Assembly (NCBI RefSeq): GCF_030816295.1
Contig: NZ_JAUSXV010000001.1
Span: forward strand, 1,984,001-2,048,000
Direction of reading: 5' to 3'
DNA: 64,000 bases
From: Microbacterium natoriense
GTDB lineage: Bacteria > Actinomycetota > Actinomycetes > Actinomycetales > Microbacteriaceae
Part shown: positions 8,018-17,295 of the stretch, piece by piece
How positions within the stretch are numbered: position 1 is the first letter of the stretch
Layout: every line of letters begins with the position of its first letter
Notes under the pieces: generated by a model
The model's database searches: none
Seen by the model: only the letters and a program-made list of their open reading frames with translations
What the model was told of the DNA's origin: nothing
Position numbers and translations under genes: made by a program

Positions 8018-9436
8018 TCAGCCGGCGTGGGTCATGCTCAGCAAGTCGAGCTTCTCGTCGAGCTGCTCCAGCGTGAGTTCGCCGCGCTCCACGTAGCCGA
8101 GGTCGATCACAGCATCGCGCACAGTGATGCCCTTGGCGACCGAGTGCTTCGCGATCTTCGCGGCGGCCTCGTATCCGATGAGCTTGTTCAGCGGGGTCAC
8201 GATCGAGGGGCTCATGCCGGCGAAGGCGGCGGCGCGGTCGAGGTTGGCCTGAAGGCCGTCGATCGTCTTGTCGGCGAGCACGCGCGAGGCGTTCGAGAGC
8301 AGGCGGATCGACTCGAGCAGCGCCGTACCCATGACGGGGATCGCGACGTTGAGCTCGAAGGAGCCGGATGCTCCGGCCCACGCGACCGTCGCGTCGTTGC
8401 CGATCACGCGGGCGCAGACCATGAGCACGGCCTCGGGGACGACAGGGTTGACCTTGCCGGGCATGATCGAGGAACCGGGCTGCAGGTCGGGGATGTGCAG
8501 CTCGCCGAGGCCCGTGTTCGGCCCCGAGCCCATCCAGCGCAGGTCGTTGTTGATCTTCGTCAGCGAGACGGCGATCGTGCGCAGGGCGCCGGATGCCTCG
8601 ACGAGGCCGTCGCGGTTGGCCTGAGCTTCGAAGTGATCCTTCGCCTCGGTGATGGGCAGCTCGGTCTCGGCGGCGAGCAGCGCGATGACCTTCTGCGGGA
8701 AGCCGAGCGGGGTGTTGATGCCGGTGCCCACGGCGGTGCCGCCGAGCGGGACCTCGGCGACGCGGGGGAGTGCCGACTGCACGCGCTCGATGCCGAGACG
8801 GATCTGGCGCGCGTAACCGCCGAACTCCTGGCCGAGGGTGACGGGGGTGGCGTCCATGAGGTGCGTGCGGCCGGACTTGACTGCGTCCTTCCACAGCTCC
8901 GCCTTGGCCTCGAGGGCCACCGCGAGGTGGTCGAGAGCCGGGATCAGGGTGTCGATGAGTGCCTGCGTCACGGCGATGTGCACGGATGTGGGGAACACGT
9001 CGTTTGACGACTGCGAGGCGTTCACGTGGTCGTTGGGGTGCACGGACGCGCCGAGGATGCGGGTCGCGAGGGTCGCGAGCACCTCGTTCATGTTCATGTT
9101 GGAAGACGTGCCGGAGCCGGTCTGGTACGTGTCGACCGGGAACTCGCCGTCGTGCGCTCCTGCGGCGACCTGGTCGGCAGCCTGCGCGATCGCGTCGGCG
9201 ATCGCGCCGTCGAGCGTGCCCAGCTCCTTGTTCGCCAGAGCGGCGGCCTTCTTGATGCGTGCGAGGGCGGCGATCTGCGTCGACTCCAGCCCCTTGCCCG
9301 AGATCGGGAAGTTCTCCACGGCGCGCTGCGTCTGCGCCCCGTAGAGCGCGTTCACGGGCACCCGCACCACACCCATCGTGTCGTGCTCGATGCGGTACTG
9401 CGCCTCGTCGCCGCTGCGCTGGTGTGTGTCGGTCAT
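8018..9436 (-). CDS. fumC: Fumarate hydratase class II
   Basis: Interconverts fumarate and malate in the TCA cycle, as a soluble iron-independent tetramer. The 472-residue protein carries [13 protein letters not shown] (near residue 105), [10 protein letters not shown], and the superfamily signature [11 protein letters not shown] (near residue 325) with its catalytic serine loop. The ATG at 9436 is preceded by GGAGGG. Upstream, the carbonic anhydrase frame runs into fumC without a stop because of a frameshift (see that entry). Aspartase is an alternative in this superfamily, but the overall sequence reads as FumC. Confidence 0.95.
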   Translation of the reverse strand: MTDTHQRSGDEAQYRIEHDTMGVVRVPVNALYGAQTQRAVENFPISGKGLESTQIAALARIKKAAALANKELGTLDGAIADAIAQAADQVAAGAHDGEFPVDTYQTGSGTSSNMNMNEVLATLATRILGASVHPNDHVNASQSSNDVFPTSVHIAVTQALIDTLIPALDHLAVALEAKAELWKDAVKSGRTHLMDATPVTLGQEFGGYARQIRLGIERVQSALPRVAEVPLGGTAVGTGINTPLGFPQKVIALLAAETELPITEAKDHFEAQANRDGLVEASGALRTIAVSLTKINNDLRWMGSGPNTGLGELHIPDLQPGSSIMPGKVNPVVPEAVLMVCARVIGNDATVAWAGASGSFELNVAIPVMGTALLESIRLLSNASRVLADKTIDGLQANLDRAAAFAGMSPSIVTPLNKLIGYEAAAKIAKHSVAKGITVRDAVIDLGYVERGELTLEQLDEKLDLLSMTHAG

Positions 9437-9486
9437 TCCGAACCCTCCTTGGTTTCGGGGGCGTTCCCCTGGATGTGTGTGTGGTG

Positions 9487-10138
9487 CTATCGGGGGTCTG
9501 TGGTGTCGAGGCCGACCGTGATGACGGGGACGGCGGTGCCTTCGGACAGGCGGTAGTTGGCGCCGACGATGCCCAGCCGGCCCTCGGCGACGGCGTCCGC
9601 TGATCAGCTCGGACGACTGCAGCAGATCGCGCACGGTGTTGCGCAGGTGCTCCTGGCCGACGAGTTCGGAATCGATGTCGGCGACCGTCGTGCCGCCGTT
9701 CTCGACCAGCACCTTGCGGGCGGCGGGCACGATCGGTGCGATGAGCTTCCAGATGTGCGGCGGCAGGGGCGCGGCGTCGATCGCGGTGCCGTCGATCGCG
9801 GCCCGGACGGCGCCGCACGAGTCGTGGGCCAGCACGACGATCAGCGGCACATCGAGCACGGCGACCGCGTACTCGAGGCTCGCCACGATCGACTCGCCGA
9901 TGACCTGCCCGGCGTTGCGGACGACGAAGAGGTCGCCGAGTCCCAGGTCGAAGATGATCTCGGCCGCAAGACGCGAGTCGGAGCATCCGAACAGGGTCGC
10001 GACGGGATTCTGCGCGGCCGCGAGGGTCTTGCGACGGGCGACGTCCTGGTTGGGATGAGCGGGCGCGTCGGCGACGAAGCGCTGGTTACCCTCCTGCATC
10101 TGCTTCCAGGCGGCAGCGGGGGTGAGCGTCCGGGTCAT
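9487..10138 (-). pseudogene. Beta-carbonic anhydrase, frameshifted near its 3' end
   Basis: Beta-class carbonic anhydrase interconverting CO2 and bicarbonate. Zinc ligands are clear: [12 protein letters not shown] (CxDxR) and AHDSCGAV (HxxC). From 10138 the frame is normal to [16 protein letters not shown], then turns to arginine-rich nonsense. One base removed near 9595-9603 restores [16 protein letters not shown] and a stop at 9487-9489, giving ~216 residues. Without correction the frame continues straight into fumC. The start ATG overlaps the DUF4245 stop by four bases. It could be a real mutation, a programmed shift or a sequencing error; the last is simplest. Confidence 0.85.
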
Positions 10139-10779
10139 GATGCCTCCGAGAGCGAATCGATCTGCGGTGTGAGGGATTCGGCGAGCTCTGCTGTCGAATC
10201 GGCCGATCGTGAGCCGTAGAGCAGCACGTAGTCGGCCCCGACCTGCGTGCCGATCGCGTACGTGATGTTCTGCTTCGCACCGGCGTCGCCGGGCTCGTAC
10301 ACATCCCACTCCCGACCGTCGATCCTGACGGTGTCGGTCGTCGCGGTGCCGTTCAGACGCTGCGGCGCCCAGGACGAGTCCGCGTCGAAGGCCTGGGCGA
10401 ACTTGATGAATCCGCGTTCGTCCTCGTCTTTCGGGGCGAGCGTGACATCCCAGACCACGGTCGAGCCGCTCGTGAGCTCGGCCTTGTTCACTCGCCAGAA
10501 TGTGCCCGGTTCGGGCACGATGACGGCGCGATCCATGGTCGATTCGACGTCTGCGGAGATGGCGGCGAGGTCGACGTGAGGCGCGGATGCCGGCTCGCCG
10601 CGGGGAACCGCGAAGACGATGACCGCGACGACGGCGAGAGTGACGATGAGGGCGGCGACCAGGCTGCGCACGTTCTGGCTGGATCGGTACGCGCGGCTGG
10701 ACTCCGCCTTGCGTGCAGCGGTCTCCTCCGGGGTCTCTGGTCGGCCGAGCTCGGCGACGATCGGCGCGGGCTTGTTCAC
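10135..10779 (-). CDS. DUF4245 family membrane-anchored protein
   Basis: A 214-residue protein with a short cytoplasmic tail, one membrane helix ([20 protein letters not shown], residues ~40-60) and an exported domain of ~150 residues ending in an alpha-helical tail. This matches DUF4245, unknown in function but typically found beside the exonuclease VII genes in actinobacteria, as here. It starts at a GTG that overlaps the xseB stop by four bases and its own stop overlaps the carbonic anhydrase ATG by four, so translation is probably coupled along the run. Confidence 0.83.
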   Translation of the reverse strand: MNKPAPIVAELGRPETPEETAARKAESSRAYRSSQNVRSLVAALIVTLAVVAVIVFAVPRGEPASAPHVDLAAISADVESTMDRAVIVPEPGTFWRVNKAELTSGSTVVWDVTLAPKDEDERGFIKFAQAFDADSSWAPQRLNGTATTDTVRIDGREWDVYEPGDAGAKQNITYAIGTQVGADYVLLYGSRSADSTAELAESLTPQIDSLSEAS

Positions 10780-11006
10780 GATTCGTCCTCGTCGGATGCC
10801 GCCGACCGGGCGGCGTCGAGGCGGCGCTTCGCGCCGAGGAGCCACTCCTCGCAGCGGGCGGCCAGCGCCTCGCCGCGCTCCCAGAGGGCCAGCGACTGCT
10901 CGAGAGTCGGTGCGCCCTGTTCGAGCTCGGAGACCACTCTGACGAGTTCGTCGCGAGCGGCTTCGAACGACAGAGTCTCAACGGGGGTGTCGTTCTGCGC
11001 GCTCAT
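10776..11006 (-). CDS. xseB: Exodeoxyribonuclease VII small subunit
   Basis: A 76-residue helical protein that binds several-fold to the XseA subunit. The pattern [18 protein letters not shown] then [22 protein letters not shown] is the family fingerprint. TAGGAT lies exactly six bases upstream of the ATG, and the six-base spacer GGAGGA is itself Shine-Dalgarno-like, so the gene may have its own promoter despite following xseA. A short acidic tail (SAASDEDES) ends it. Confidence 0.93.
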   Translation of the reverse strand: MSAQNDTPVETLSFEAARDELVRVVSELEQGAPTLEQSLALWERGEALAARCEEWLLGAKRRLDAARSAASDEDES

Positions 11007-11061
11007 TCCTCCATCCTACGTCGTGCCGCGGACGCCCGCCGGCAGACGGAATCGGCGAAGC

Positions 11062-11087
11062 ATCCCCCGATCTGGCGTGTCGCCCCT
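11062..11087. repeat. Solitary half-site of the DUF559-flanking repeat
   Basis: CCCCCGATCTGGCGTGTCG in the xseA-xseB gap matches one arm of the inverted repeats at 6901-6966 and 7922-7991. No mirror arm is present. Confidence 0.7.
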
Positions 11088-11133
11088 GGAGTCGTGACAG
11101 GCCCAGGGCGTCGACGCGAGCGGGGGCGCCGAC

Positions 11134-12411
11134 TCAGCGCCCTTCGGAGATCTCGCCGTCGGAGACGGCCGCCAGAGAACCCCGGTCGACAGTGATCGTG
11201 AGTGCGGTGCCGGCGGGCGCATCCGCCGCGTCGCGGAGGATGACACCTCCCTCGAGATGAGCGATGGCGTAACCGCGCGCGAGAGTCGCGGCGGGCGAGA
11301 GCGCGCGCAGTGATGCACGCAGCTCGGTGGTCCGGCGACCGGCCGTGTCCAGCTGCCGTGAGACCGTGTCGCGTCCGCGCGACAGCAGCAGCCAGAGTTC
11401 CTGCGCGCGTGTCTCGATGATCGGGTCGGGGGAGCGCAGCACCGGACGCGATCGCAGCTGCTCCAGCTGTGCGATGTCGTGACCGACGCGCTGAGTGAGC
11501 CTCATGGTCGCGCGAGAGCGCAGCTGGGCGATGAGCGCGCGCTGCTCGCCGACGTCTGGCACCACGCGCTTGGCGGCATCGGTCGGGGTCGACGCGCGGA
11601 GATCCGCGACGTCGTCGAGCAGCGGATGGTCGTTCTCATGACCGATCGCGCTGACGACGGGAGTGGATGCCGCGGCCACCGCGCGGATCAGCCGCTCGTC
11701 GCTGAACCCGAGCAGCGTCTGGGGGTCGCCACCGCCGCGGGCGATGATGATCACGTCGATCTCGGGATCGGCTTCGAGCCGCGCGAGGGCGGCGAGCGTG
11801 TCCGGCACGCAGCGATCGCCCTGCACTGCCGCATACTCCGTGCGGAAGCGCACCTGGGGCCAGCGCAGTTCGGCGTTGCGATGCACGTCCTTCTCGGCAT
11901 CCGATCGCTCGCCCGTGATCAGGCCGATCACGTGGGGGAGGAACGGAAGGCGCTTCTTGCGGGCGGAGTCGAACAGCCCCTCCTGGCGCAGCTGCGCCCG
12001 GAGCCGTTCGAGTCGTTCGAGCTGATCGCCGAGTCCGACGTGCTTCATGGCCGAGACGGCGAAGCTGAAGTCGCCGCTCTTGACGAAGTAGTCCGACTTG
12101 ACTGCGGTGACGACATGGTCGCCCACGCCGAGGTCGTTCGGGATCCGTGCACGCACGCTCGACCAGATGCGGATCGAGATCTGAGCATCGGAGCGCGTGT
12201 CCTTGAGCCGGGCGAACACGTTGCCGGCGCGCACGTTCCACGACGTGATCTCGCCCTCCACCCACACCGTGTTCCACCGCGCGATGAAGTCGCGGATGGT
12301 GGCGTTCAGCCGCGCGACCGAGGTCGGGGCGTCTGCCGTGGAGTCGCGGGGCGCGACCGCATCGGCCGGGGGCGTCTCGCCTGGGCCCGTCGCGGCTTCG
12401 AAGACCGTCAT
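11134..12411 (-). CDS. xseA: Exodeoxyribonuclease VII large subunit
   Basis: Catalytic subunit of the single-strand DNA exonuclease. Order of parts in 425 residues: N-terminal OB-fold (VWVEGEITSWNVRAGNVFARLKD), catalytic domain with GLITGERSDAEKD, then IIIARGGGDPQTLLGFSDE and PVVSAIGHENDHPLLDDVAD, and the long coiled C-terminal region that binds XseB, ending in ARGYAIAHLEGGVILRDA. Length is typical. It is divergent from ispH, with which it shares a ~53-base promoter gap, and precedes xseB with 127 bases between. Confidence 0.95.
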   Translation of the reverse strand: MTVFEAATGPGETPPADAVAPRDSTADAPTSVARLNATIRDFIARWNTVWVEGEITSWNVRAGNVFARLKDTRSDAQISIRIWSSVRARIPNDLGVGDHVVTAVKSDYFVKSGDFSFAVSAMKHVGLGDQLERLERLRAQLRQEGLFDSARKKRLPFLPHVIGLITGERSDAEKDVHRNAELRWPQVRFRTEYAAVQGDRCVPDTLAALARLEADPEIDVIIIARGGGDPQTLLGFSDERLIRAVAAASTPVVSAIGHENDHPLLDDVADLRASTPTDAAKRVVPDVGEQRALIAQLRSRATMRLTQRVGHDIAQLEQLRSRPVLRSPDPIIETRAQELWLLLSRGRDTVSRQLDTAGRRTTELRASLRALSPAATLARGYAIAHLEGGVILRDAADAPAGTALTITVDRGSLAAVSDGEISEGR

Positions 12412-12464
12412 GTGCTCTCGTCTCTACCCGGCTCTGTACAGCTTGGCGGCGGTAGAATTCACAT

Positions 12465-13544
12465 GTGACTTCGACTGCCGTGCATCTGCCTTCTCCGCGT
12501 GTCCCTCGAGTGCGTGCGGCGGCCGGGCGGCTTCAGGATAACCCGGTCGACGGACGCAAGAGGGTTCTGCTCGCCGCACCCCGCGGATACTGCGCCGGTG
12601 TCGACCGTGCGGTCGTCGCGGTCGAGAAGGCGCTCGAGCGCTACGGCGCCCCCGTCTACGTCCGCAAGCAGATCGTCCACAACATCCACGTCGTCACAGA
12701 GCTCGAGGACAAGGGCGCGATCTTCGTCGAAGAGGTCGACGAGGTCCCCGAGGGCGCACACGTCGTCTTCAGCGCGCACGGAGTCTCGCCGGCGGTCGTG
12801 AACGCGGCATCCGATCGAGGTCTGCACGCGATCGACGCGACCTGCCCGCTGGTCACCAAGGTGCACCGGGAGGCTGTGCGGTTCGCCCGTGACGACTTCG
12901 AGATCCTCCTGATCGGCCATGAAGGCCACGAAGAGGTCGAGGGCACCGCGGGCGAGGCCCCCGAGCATGTGACCATCGTGAACTCGCCGGCCGAGGCCGA
13001 CACCGTCCAGGTGAAGGACCCCTCTAAGGTCGTCTGGCTGTCGCAGACCACGCTCTCGGTCGACGAGACGATGGAGACGGTGAACCGCCTCCGGACACGC
13101 TTCCCCGAACTGCACAACCCGCCGTCCGACGACATCTGCTACGCCACGCAGAACCGACAGGTCGCCATCAAGAAGGTCGCGGCTGCCGCCGACCTCGTGA
13201 TCGTCGTCGGCTCGTCGAACTCGTCCAACAGCGTGCGGCTCGTCGAGGTCGCCCTCGAGCACGGCGCCAAGGCGGCCTATCGGGTCGACTACGCCGAAGA
13301 GGTCAAGCAGGAGTGGCTCGACGGCGTCGCGACGGTCGGCGTGACCAGCGGAGCATCCGTTCCCGAAGTCCTCGTGCGCGAGGTGCTTGACGCGCTCGAC
13401 GGCGCCGGTTACCACGACGTCGAAGAGGTGCGCACGGCGGAGGAGGACCTCATGTTCTCCCTGCCCAAGGAGCTGCGACAGGACGCGGCGGGTCAGCGGG
13501 ATGCGCGGGCGCTCGGCGGTCGGGTCTCGGGCGCAGCGGTCTGA
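12465..13544 (+). CDS. ispH: 4-hydroxy-3-methylbut-2-enyl diphosphate reductase
   Basis: Last step of the MEP isoprenoid pathway, producing IPP and DMAPP. The three iron-sulfur cysteines are at residues 43 ([11 protein letters not shown]), 127 ([11 protein letters not shown]) and 225 ([11 protein letters not shown]); the proton-donor Glu lies in [13 protein letters not shown]. The protein is 359 residues with an N-terminal ~30-residue extension common in actinobacteria. The GTG start has TAGAAT exactly six bases upstream (12453-12458), so it is likely leaderless. It supplies the substrate used by the cis-prenyl transferase at 3.4 kb. Confidence 0.96.
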   Translation: MTSTAVHLPSPRVPRVRAAAGRLQDNPVDGRKRVLLAAPRGYCAGVDRAVVAVEKALERYGAPVYVRKQIVHNIHVVTELEDKGAIFVEEVDEVPEGAHVVFSAHGVSPAVVNAASDRGLHAIDATCPLVTKVHREAVRFARDDFEILLIGHEGHEEVEGTAGEAPEHVTIVNSPAEADTVQVKDPSKVVWLSQTTLSVDETMETVNRLRTRFPELHNPPSDDICYATQNRQVAIKKVAAAADLVIVVGSSNSSNSVRLVEVALEHGAKAAYRVDYAEEVKQEWLDGVATVGVTSGASVPEVLVREVLDALDGAGYHDVEEVRTAEEDLMFSLPKELRQDAAGQRDARALGGRVSGAAV

Positions 13545-13624
13545 CCGCTGCCGCTCTCACGGTGGTTCACGATTCGATCGAACTGCATCTAGCGCTTTGG
13601 CATGCGCTTTCCTATGATCGGAGT

Positions 13625-13756
13625 TGCAGACGTCAGAGCATCGACGCTGCAGGTGGTGGATCGTCCCCAGCGTTCCGCGACCGACTTGGATGACGAGCGT
13701 CCCCAGTGCTCCGAGTCCGCGGCCCCGAGGAAGTCCCCACTTCGCCGGGGCCGCCG
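13625..13756 (+). ncRNA. Candidate small RNA with four tandem hairpins, three with UCCCCA loops
   Basis: TATGAT (13613-13618) predicts a start near 13625. From there hairpins tile end to end: 13625-13651 (TGCAG..CGTC with GACG.CTGCA); 13656-13678 with loop TCCCCAG; 13683-13717 (outer GACTTGG with CCGAGTC) again with loop TCCCCAG; 13719-13754 (nine-bp outer GC stem and a GAAGT/ACTTC inner stem) with loop CCCC inside TCCCCA. C-rich loops recall the actinobacterial 6C RNA class, but three such hairpins do not match what I know of 6C. No good -35 is visible, and only a weak T-stretch follows. Confidence 0.55.
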
Positions 13757-13811
13757 TCAGTTTCAGGGCCTGCTGTGAACCGCTCCGACATCGGGCCGTT
13801 AGCATGGCGGG

Positions 13812-14324
13812 ATGAGCGATCAGCGGCCCCAGTACGGCGAACTCGCGACTCCGGAGGAGCAGCGCAGAGCTGCGGGGCTCCCGCCGCTGAGCGAAGTCGC
13901 CCCCGCGGCGCCCGAGCCGATCGCGGCGGCTGCGGCACCCGCATCCGCCCGGCCTCACCCGGTCGATCGCTTCGCGACGATCGCCCTCCTGGCCTACGGC
14001 CTCGTGAACGTCGTGATGACCGGGATGTCGTATCTCGATCTGCCCACGGTCCTGAACGAGGTCATGAAGATCCTCGGCATCGAGGGTGAGTTCACCGACT
14101 ACGCGGCAGGGCGCCTGTGGGGCACTGTGGCCGCCGTCGTGCTCGCTGTCGGCTGGACCGCCACCGCCGTGCTGTCGGTCCGCCGACTGCGCCGCGGACG
14201 GATCACGTGGTGGCTGCCGATCGTCGGAGCGGTCGTGACGTCGTTCCTCGCCGGCATCTGCGTGATGGTCGCGATGATGGGAGATCCGGCGTTCGCCGAC
14301 TACATCGTCAAGGCGGGATCGTGA
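13812..14324 (+). CDS. DUF6264 family membrane protein
   Basis: A 170-residue protein with a proline/alanine-rich cytoplasmic N-terminus (about 45 residues) and three predicted membrane helices (FATIALLAYGLVNVVMTG; LWGTVAAVVLAVGWTATAVL; WWLPIVGAVVTSFLAGICVM). This layout fits DUF6264, an actinobacterial family of unknown function. TAGCAT lies exactly six bases upstream of the ATG (13800-13805), so the transcript is probably leaderless. Its stop overlaps the GTG of the MOSC gene by four bases, so the two are co-translated. Confidence 0.78.
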   Translation: MSDQRPQYGELATPEEQRRAAGLPPLSEVAPAAPEPIAAAAAPASARPHPVDRFATIALLAYGLVNVVMTGMSYLDLPTVLNEVMKILGIEGEFTDYAAGRLWGTVAAVVLAVGWTATAVLSVRRLRRGRITWWLPIVGAVVTSFLAGICVMVAMMGDPAFADYIVKAGS

Positions 14325-14869
14325 GCCGGCTCGTGGCGGTGTGTGCTGTCCATCGGCTGCTGCCCGATGCCGGAACGGTCGGCATCACCGCGATCGACAA
14401 GAGAGCCGTCGACGGGCCGGTGAAGGTGGGGCCCTACGGCGCGTATGCGGATGTGCAGGCAGATCGCAAGCACCACGGCGGTCTCGAGAAGGCCCTGTAC
14501 GCGTATTCGCAGGAGGACGCCGACTACTGGGCGTCGGAGCTGGCGCGAGAGCTGCCACCCGGCTGGTTCGGCGAGAATCTACGCGTCGAGGGCATCGACG
14601 TGAACGCCGCACTCGTGGGGGAGCAGTGGCGGATCGGGGCGAGCGTGATCGTCGAGGTCACGATGCCGCGCACCCCCTGTCAGACGTTCGCCCGGCGCGT
14701 GGGTGGGGACGCCGAGCGTGGATGGGTGAGGCGATTCTCCGAAGCGCGCCGCCTCGGTCCGTACCTGCGCGTCGTCAAGAACGGCAAGATCGAGGCCGGC
14801 GACGAGATCGTCGTGCTGCACCGCCCTGAGGGCGCGTCGACCATCCTCGACATCTACACCGGTCCTTGA
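14321..14869 (+). CDS. MOSC domain-containing protein
   Basis: A 182-residue single-domain MOSC protein, the fold that handles molybdenum-cofactor sulfur in larger enzymes. Recognisable parts are VGPYGAYADVQADRKHHGG (with YAYSQEDADYW after it), GWFGENLRVEGIDVN and the conserved-cysteine motif PRTPCQTFARRVG near residue 125. Similar stand-alone proteins (YiiM type) reduce N-hydroxylated compounds with the cofactor; the actual substrate here is unknown. It starts at a GTG overlapping the upstream DUF6264 gene and ends before a bidirectional terminator. Confidence 0.88.
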   Translation: MSRLVAVCAVHRLLPDAGTVGITAIDKRAVDGPVKVGPYGAYADVQADRKHHGGLEKALYAYSQEDADYWASELARELPPGWFGENLRVEGIDVNAALVGEQWRIGASVIVEVTMPRTPCQTFARRVGGDAERGWVRRFSEARRLGPYLRVVKNGKIEAGDEIVVLHRPEGASTILDIYTGP

Positions 14870-14894
14870 CGCAGAGGATCCTTCGAGGAAAAGA

Positions 14895-14932
14895 GAATGC
14901 CCCGGCCGTCGCGACCGGGGCATTCTTCGTTT
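14895..14932. terminator. Bidirectional terminator between the MOSC gene and fbaA
   Basis: GAATGCCCCGG pairs perfectly with CCGGGGCATTC (11 bp, 9-base loop), followed by TTCGTTT on the plus strand. It sits between two converging genes. Confidence 0.85.
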
Positions 14933-14938
14933 AGCGCG

Positions 14939-15967
14939 TCAGCTCTTGGACTGGCCGTAGGAGCCGAGCTGGCGGGTCGACTCGACGACGCGCGCGGCCA
15001 TCGCGGACTCCGCGACCTTGCCCCAGGCGCGAGGGTCGTACTGCTTCTTGTTGCCGACCTCGCCGTCGACCTTCAGGACGCCGTCGTAGTTCTTGAACAT
15101 GTAGTCGGCGATCGCTCGGGTGTAGGCGTACTGCGTGTCGGTGTCGATGTTCATCTTGATGACGCCGTTGGCGACCGCCAGCGCGATCTCCTCGTCGGTG
15201 GAGCCGGAGCCGCCGTGGAAGACCAGGTCGAGCGGCTTGGCGGACGTGTTGTACTTCGCGGCGACCTGCTGCTGGATCTCGCCCAGCAGTTCCGGACGCA
15301 GCTTCACGCCACCCGGCTTGTAGACGCCGTGCACGTTGCCGAAGGTGAGTGCGGCGATGTAGCGGCCCTGCTCGCCGAGCCCGAGAGCCTGTACTGCCTG
15401 GTCGACGTCGGCGAAGGTCGTGTAGAGGGCATCGTTCGAGCCCTCGTGCTGCACGCCGTCCTCCTCACCGCCGACGACGCCGATCTCGACCTCGAGGATC
15501 GCGTTGATGGCCTTCATGCGGGGGAGGAGGTCCTTGGCGATCTCGATGTTCTCCGCGAGCGGCACAGCCGAGCCGTCCCACATGTGCGACTGGAAGATCG
15601 GGTTGCGACCGGCCTTCACCTCTTCTTCGGAGGCGGCGATCAGCGGCTCGACGAAGCCCGCGAGCGCGTCCTTCGGGCAGTGGTCAGTGTGCAGTGCGAC
15701 CGTGATCGGGTAGTTCTTGGCGACCTCGGTCGCGAACCGGGCGAAAGCGAGAGCACCGGTCGCGCGAGCCTTGACGGTGTGCCCGGCGAAGTAGTCGGCA
15801 CCCCCGGTGGTCACCTGGATGATGCCGTCGGAGCCGGCCTCGGTCAGGCCCTGGAGGACGGAGTTGATGGTCTGCGAGCTGGACACGTTGAATGCGGGGT
15901 ACGCGAAGCCGCCGGCCTTCGCGCGGTCGAGCATTTCGGCGTACTGATCCGGGGTGGCGACGGGCAT
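14939..15967 (-). CDS. fbaA: Fructose-bisphosphate aldolase, class II
   Basis: Zinc-dependent aldolase of glycolysis and gluconeogenesis. The 342-residue protein shows AYPAFNVSSSQTINSVLQGL at the start, the metal-binding HTDHCPKD near residue 110, EVEIGVVGGEEDG, and the phosphate-binding LVFHGGSGS plus NIDTDTQYAYT. Length and motifs match the long class IIA actinobacterial enzymes. AGGAG precedes the ATG. It lies head-to-head with glpX, the opposing gluconeogenic enzyme. Confidence 0.96.
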   Translation of the reverse strand: MPVATPDQYAEMLDRAKAGGFAYPAFNVSSSQTINSVLQGLTEAGSDGIIQVTTGGADYFAGHTVKARATGALAFARFATEVAKNYPITVALHTDHCPKDALAGFVEPLIAASEEEVKAGRNPIFQSHMWDGSAVPLAENIEIAKDLLPRMKAINAILEVEIGVVGGEEDGVQHEGSNDALYTTFADVDQAVQALGLGEQGRYIAALTFGNVHGVYKPGGVKLRPELLGEIQQQVAAKYNTSAKPLDLVFHGGSGSTDEEIALAVANGVIKMNIDTDTQYAYTRAIADYMFKNYDGVLKVDGEVGNKKQYDPRAWGKVAESAMAARVVESTRQLGSYGQSKS

Positions 15968-16150
15968 GAGAACTCCTGCGATTAGGTGAAGCCGGGACAG
16001 ATGTCACTCTATCTGGGCATGCGAGCGGATGCCGTCGGAGTGACGCCCTCGACGATGCTCGCCTGCCATTCTGTTAAGAATCGAAATTCCTTCACCGTCG
16101 AACGAGAGAAAACCCCCGCCGAGGGAGGTGGAACTGGATACTGTTGCGGC

Positions 16151-17137
16151 ATGGTGAGTCTGACTGGTGATCTGAGCCCTCTTCGTCCCGACCGCAACCT
16201 CGCGATGGAGCTGGTCCGCGCGACCGAGGCCGCGGCGATCCGCGCGGTGCCGTTCATCGGACGCGGTGCGAAGGAAGCGGCCGACGGCGCGGCGGTCGAC
16301 GCCATGCGCGCCTTCCTCGGCACGGTCGCCTTCCAGGGCCAGGTCGTGATCGGCGAGGGCGAGAAGGACAACGCGCCGATGCTGTTCAACGGCGAGGTCG
16401 TCGGCACCGGAACCGGTCCGCTGTGCGACATCGCCGTCGACCCCATCGACGGCACCTCGCTCACGGCCGCCGGCCGTCAGAACGCGCTCTCGGTGATCGC
16501 GGTGTCCGACCGGGGCACCATGCTCGACGCCTCCAGCGTGTTCTACATGGACAAGCTCGTCACAGGGCCCGCGGGCGTCGGCGTCGTCGACATCCGCCTT
16601 CCCATCGGCGAGAACATCCGCCGTCTCTCCGCGGCCCTCGGGAAGCCGGTCGACGAGATCGTCGTCTCGGTGCTGAACCGTCCGCGTCATGAGCAGCTCA
16701 TCCAGGACATCCGGGACGCCGGAGCCGGCACCCGTCTCATGAGCGACGGCGATGTCGCCGGTGGCATCAACGCCGCCCGACACGGCGCCCGCACCGACAT
16801 GTGCGTCGGCGTCGGCGGAAGCCCGGAGGGCATCGTCACCGCCTGTGCGATCAAGGCTCTGGGCGGTCACATCCAGGGTCGACTCTGGCCGCGGGACGAC
16901 GACGAGCGTCAGCGCGGTATCGATGCGGGTCTCGACATGGACAAGGTCTATGAGGCCGACGATCTCGTCAAGGGCGACAACACGATCTTCGTCGCGACGG
17001 GCGTCACCGATGGGCAGCTCGTCGCGGGCGTGCGTCGCGAGGGCGGATACATCTACACCGAGAGCGTCGTGCTGCGCGGCGCGTCTGGAACGCTGCGTCG
17101 CATCGCATCGGAGCACCTCGTCTCGAAGTGGCTCTGA
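16151..17137 (+). CDS. glpX: Fructose-1,6-bisphosphatase, class II
   Basis: GlpX-type phosphatase producing fructose 6-phosphate in gluconeogenesis, the main actinobacterial form. Metal-binding motifs are VVIGEGEKDNAPML and DIAVDPIDGTSL, and VGVGGSPEGIVTACAIKALGG follows near residue 220. The protein is 328 residues. The frame is open 55 codons upstream, but the ATG at 16151 fits both the family N-terminus (LTGDLSPLRPDRNLAMELVR) and TACTGT ending six bases upstream, the leaderless pattern. Confidence 0.95.
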   Translation: MVSLTGDLSPLRPDRNLAMELVRATEAAAIRAVPFIGRGAKEAADGAAVDAMRAFLGTVAFQGQVVIGEGEKDNAPMLFNGEVVGTGTGPLCDIAVDPIDGTSLTAAGRQNALSVIAVSDRGTMLDASSVFYMDKLVTGPAGVGVVDIRLPIGENIRRLSAALGKPVDEIVVSVLNRPRHEQLIQDIRDAGAGTRLMSDGDVAGGINAARHGARTDMCVGVGGSPEGIVTACAIKALGGHIQGRLWPRDDDERQRGIDAGLDMDKVYEADDLVKGDNTIFVATGVTDGQLVAGVRREGGYIYTESVVLRGASGTLRRIASEHLVSKWL

Positions 17138-17295
17138 TCCGCCACCTCGACTGAGCGCCGGTCGGCATCGTTACCGAGACGGAACCGTGCCTGCGAGCGT
17201 GCAACCGGGAGTCCGTCGCGCCTCGTGTCACAATTGTCACTGGGTTTCTCACCGCCGACGGGTCGCACGACCCCGAAGGCACAGGAGGCGAGCAG

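Noticed and set aside
8018..10981. A single 987-residue minus-strand reading frame covering DUF4245 sequence in another frame, carbonic anhydrase and fumC
   Set aside because: It exists only because of the frameshift in carbonic anhydrase and the high G+C content. The parts before the carbonic anhydrase ATG are nonsense, and fumC has its own start and GGAGGG ribosome site.
13624..13815. A 63-codon frame in the ispH-DUF6264 gap
   Set aside because: Its composition is low-complexity and it coincides with the tiling hairpins, so I read the region as a structured RNA rather than a gene.
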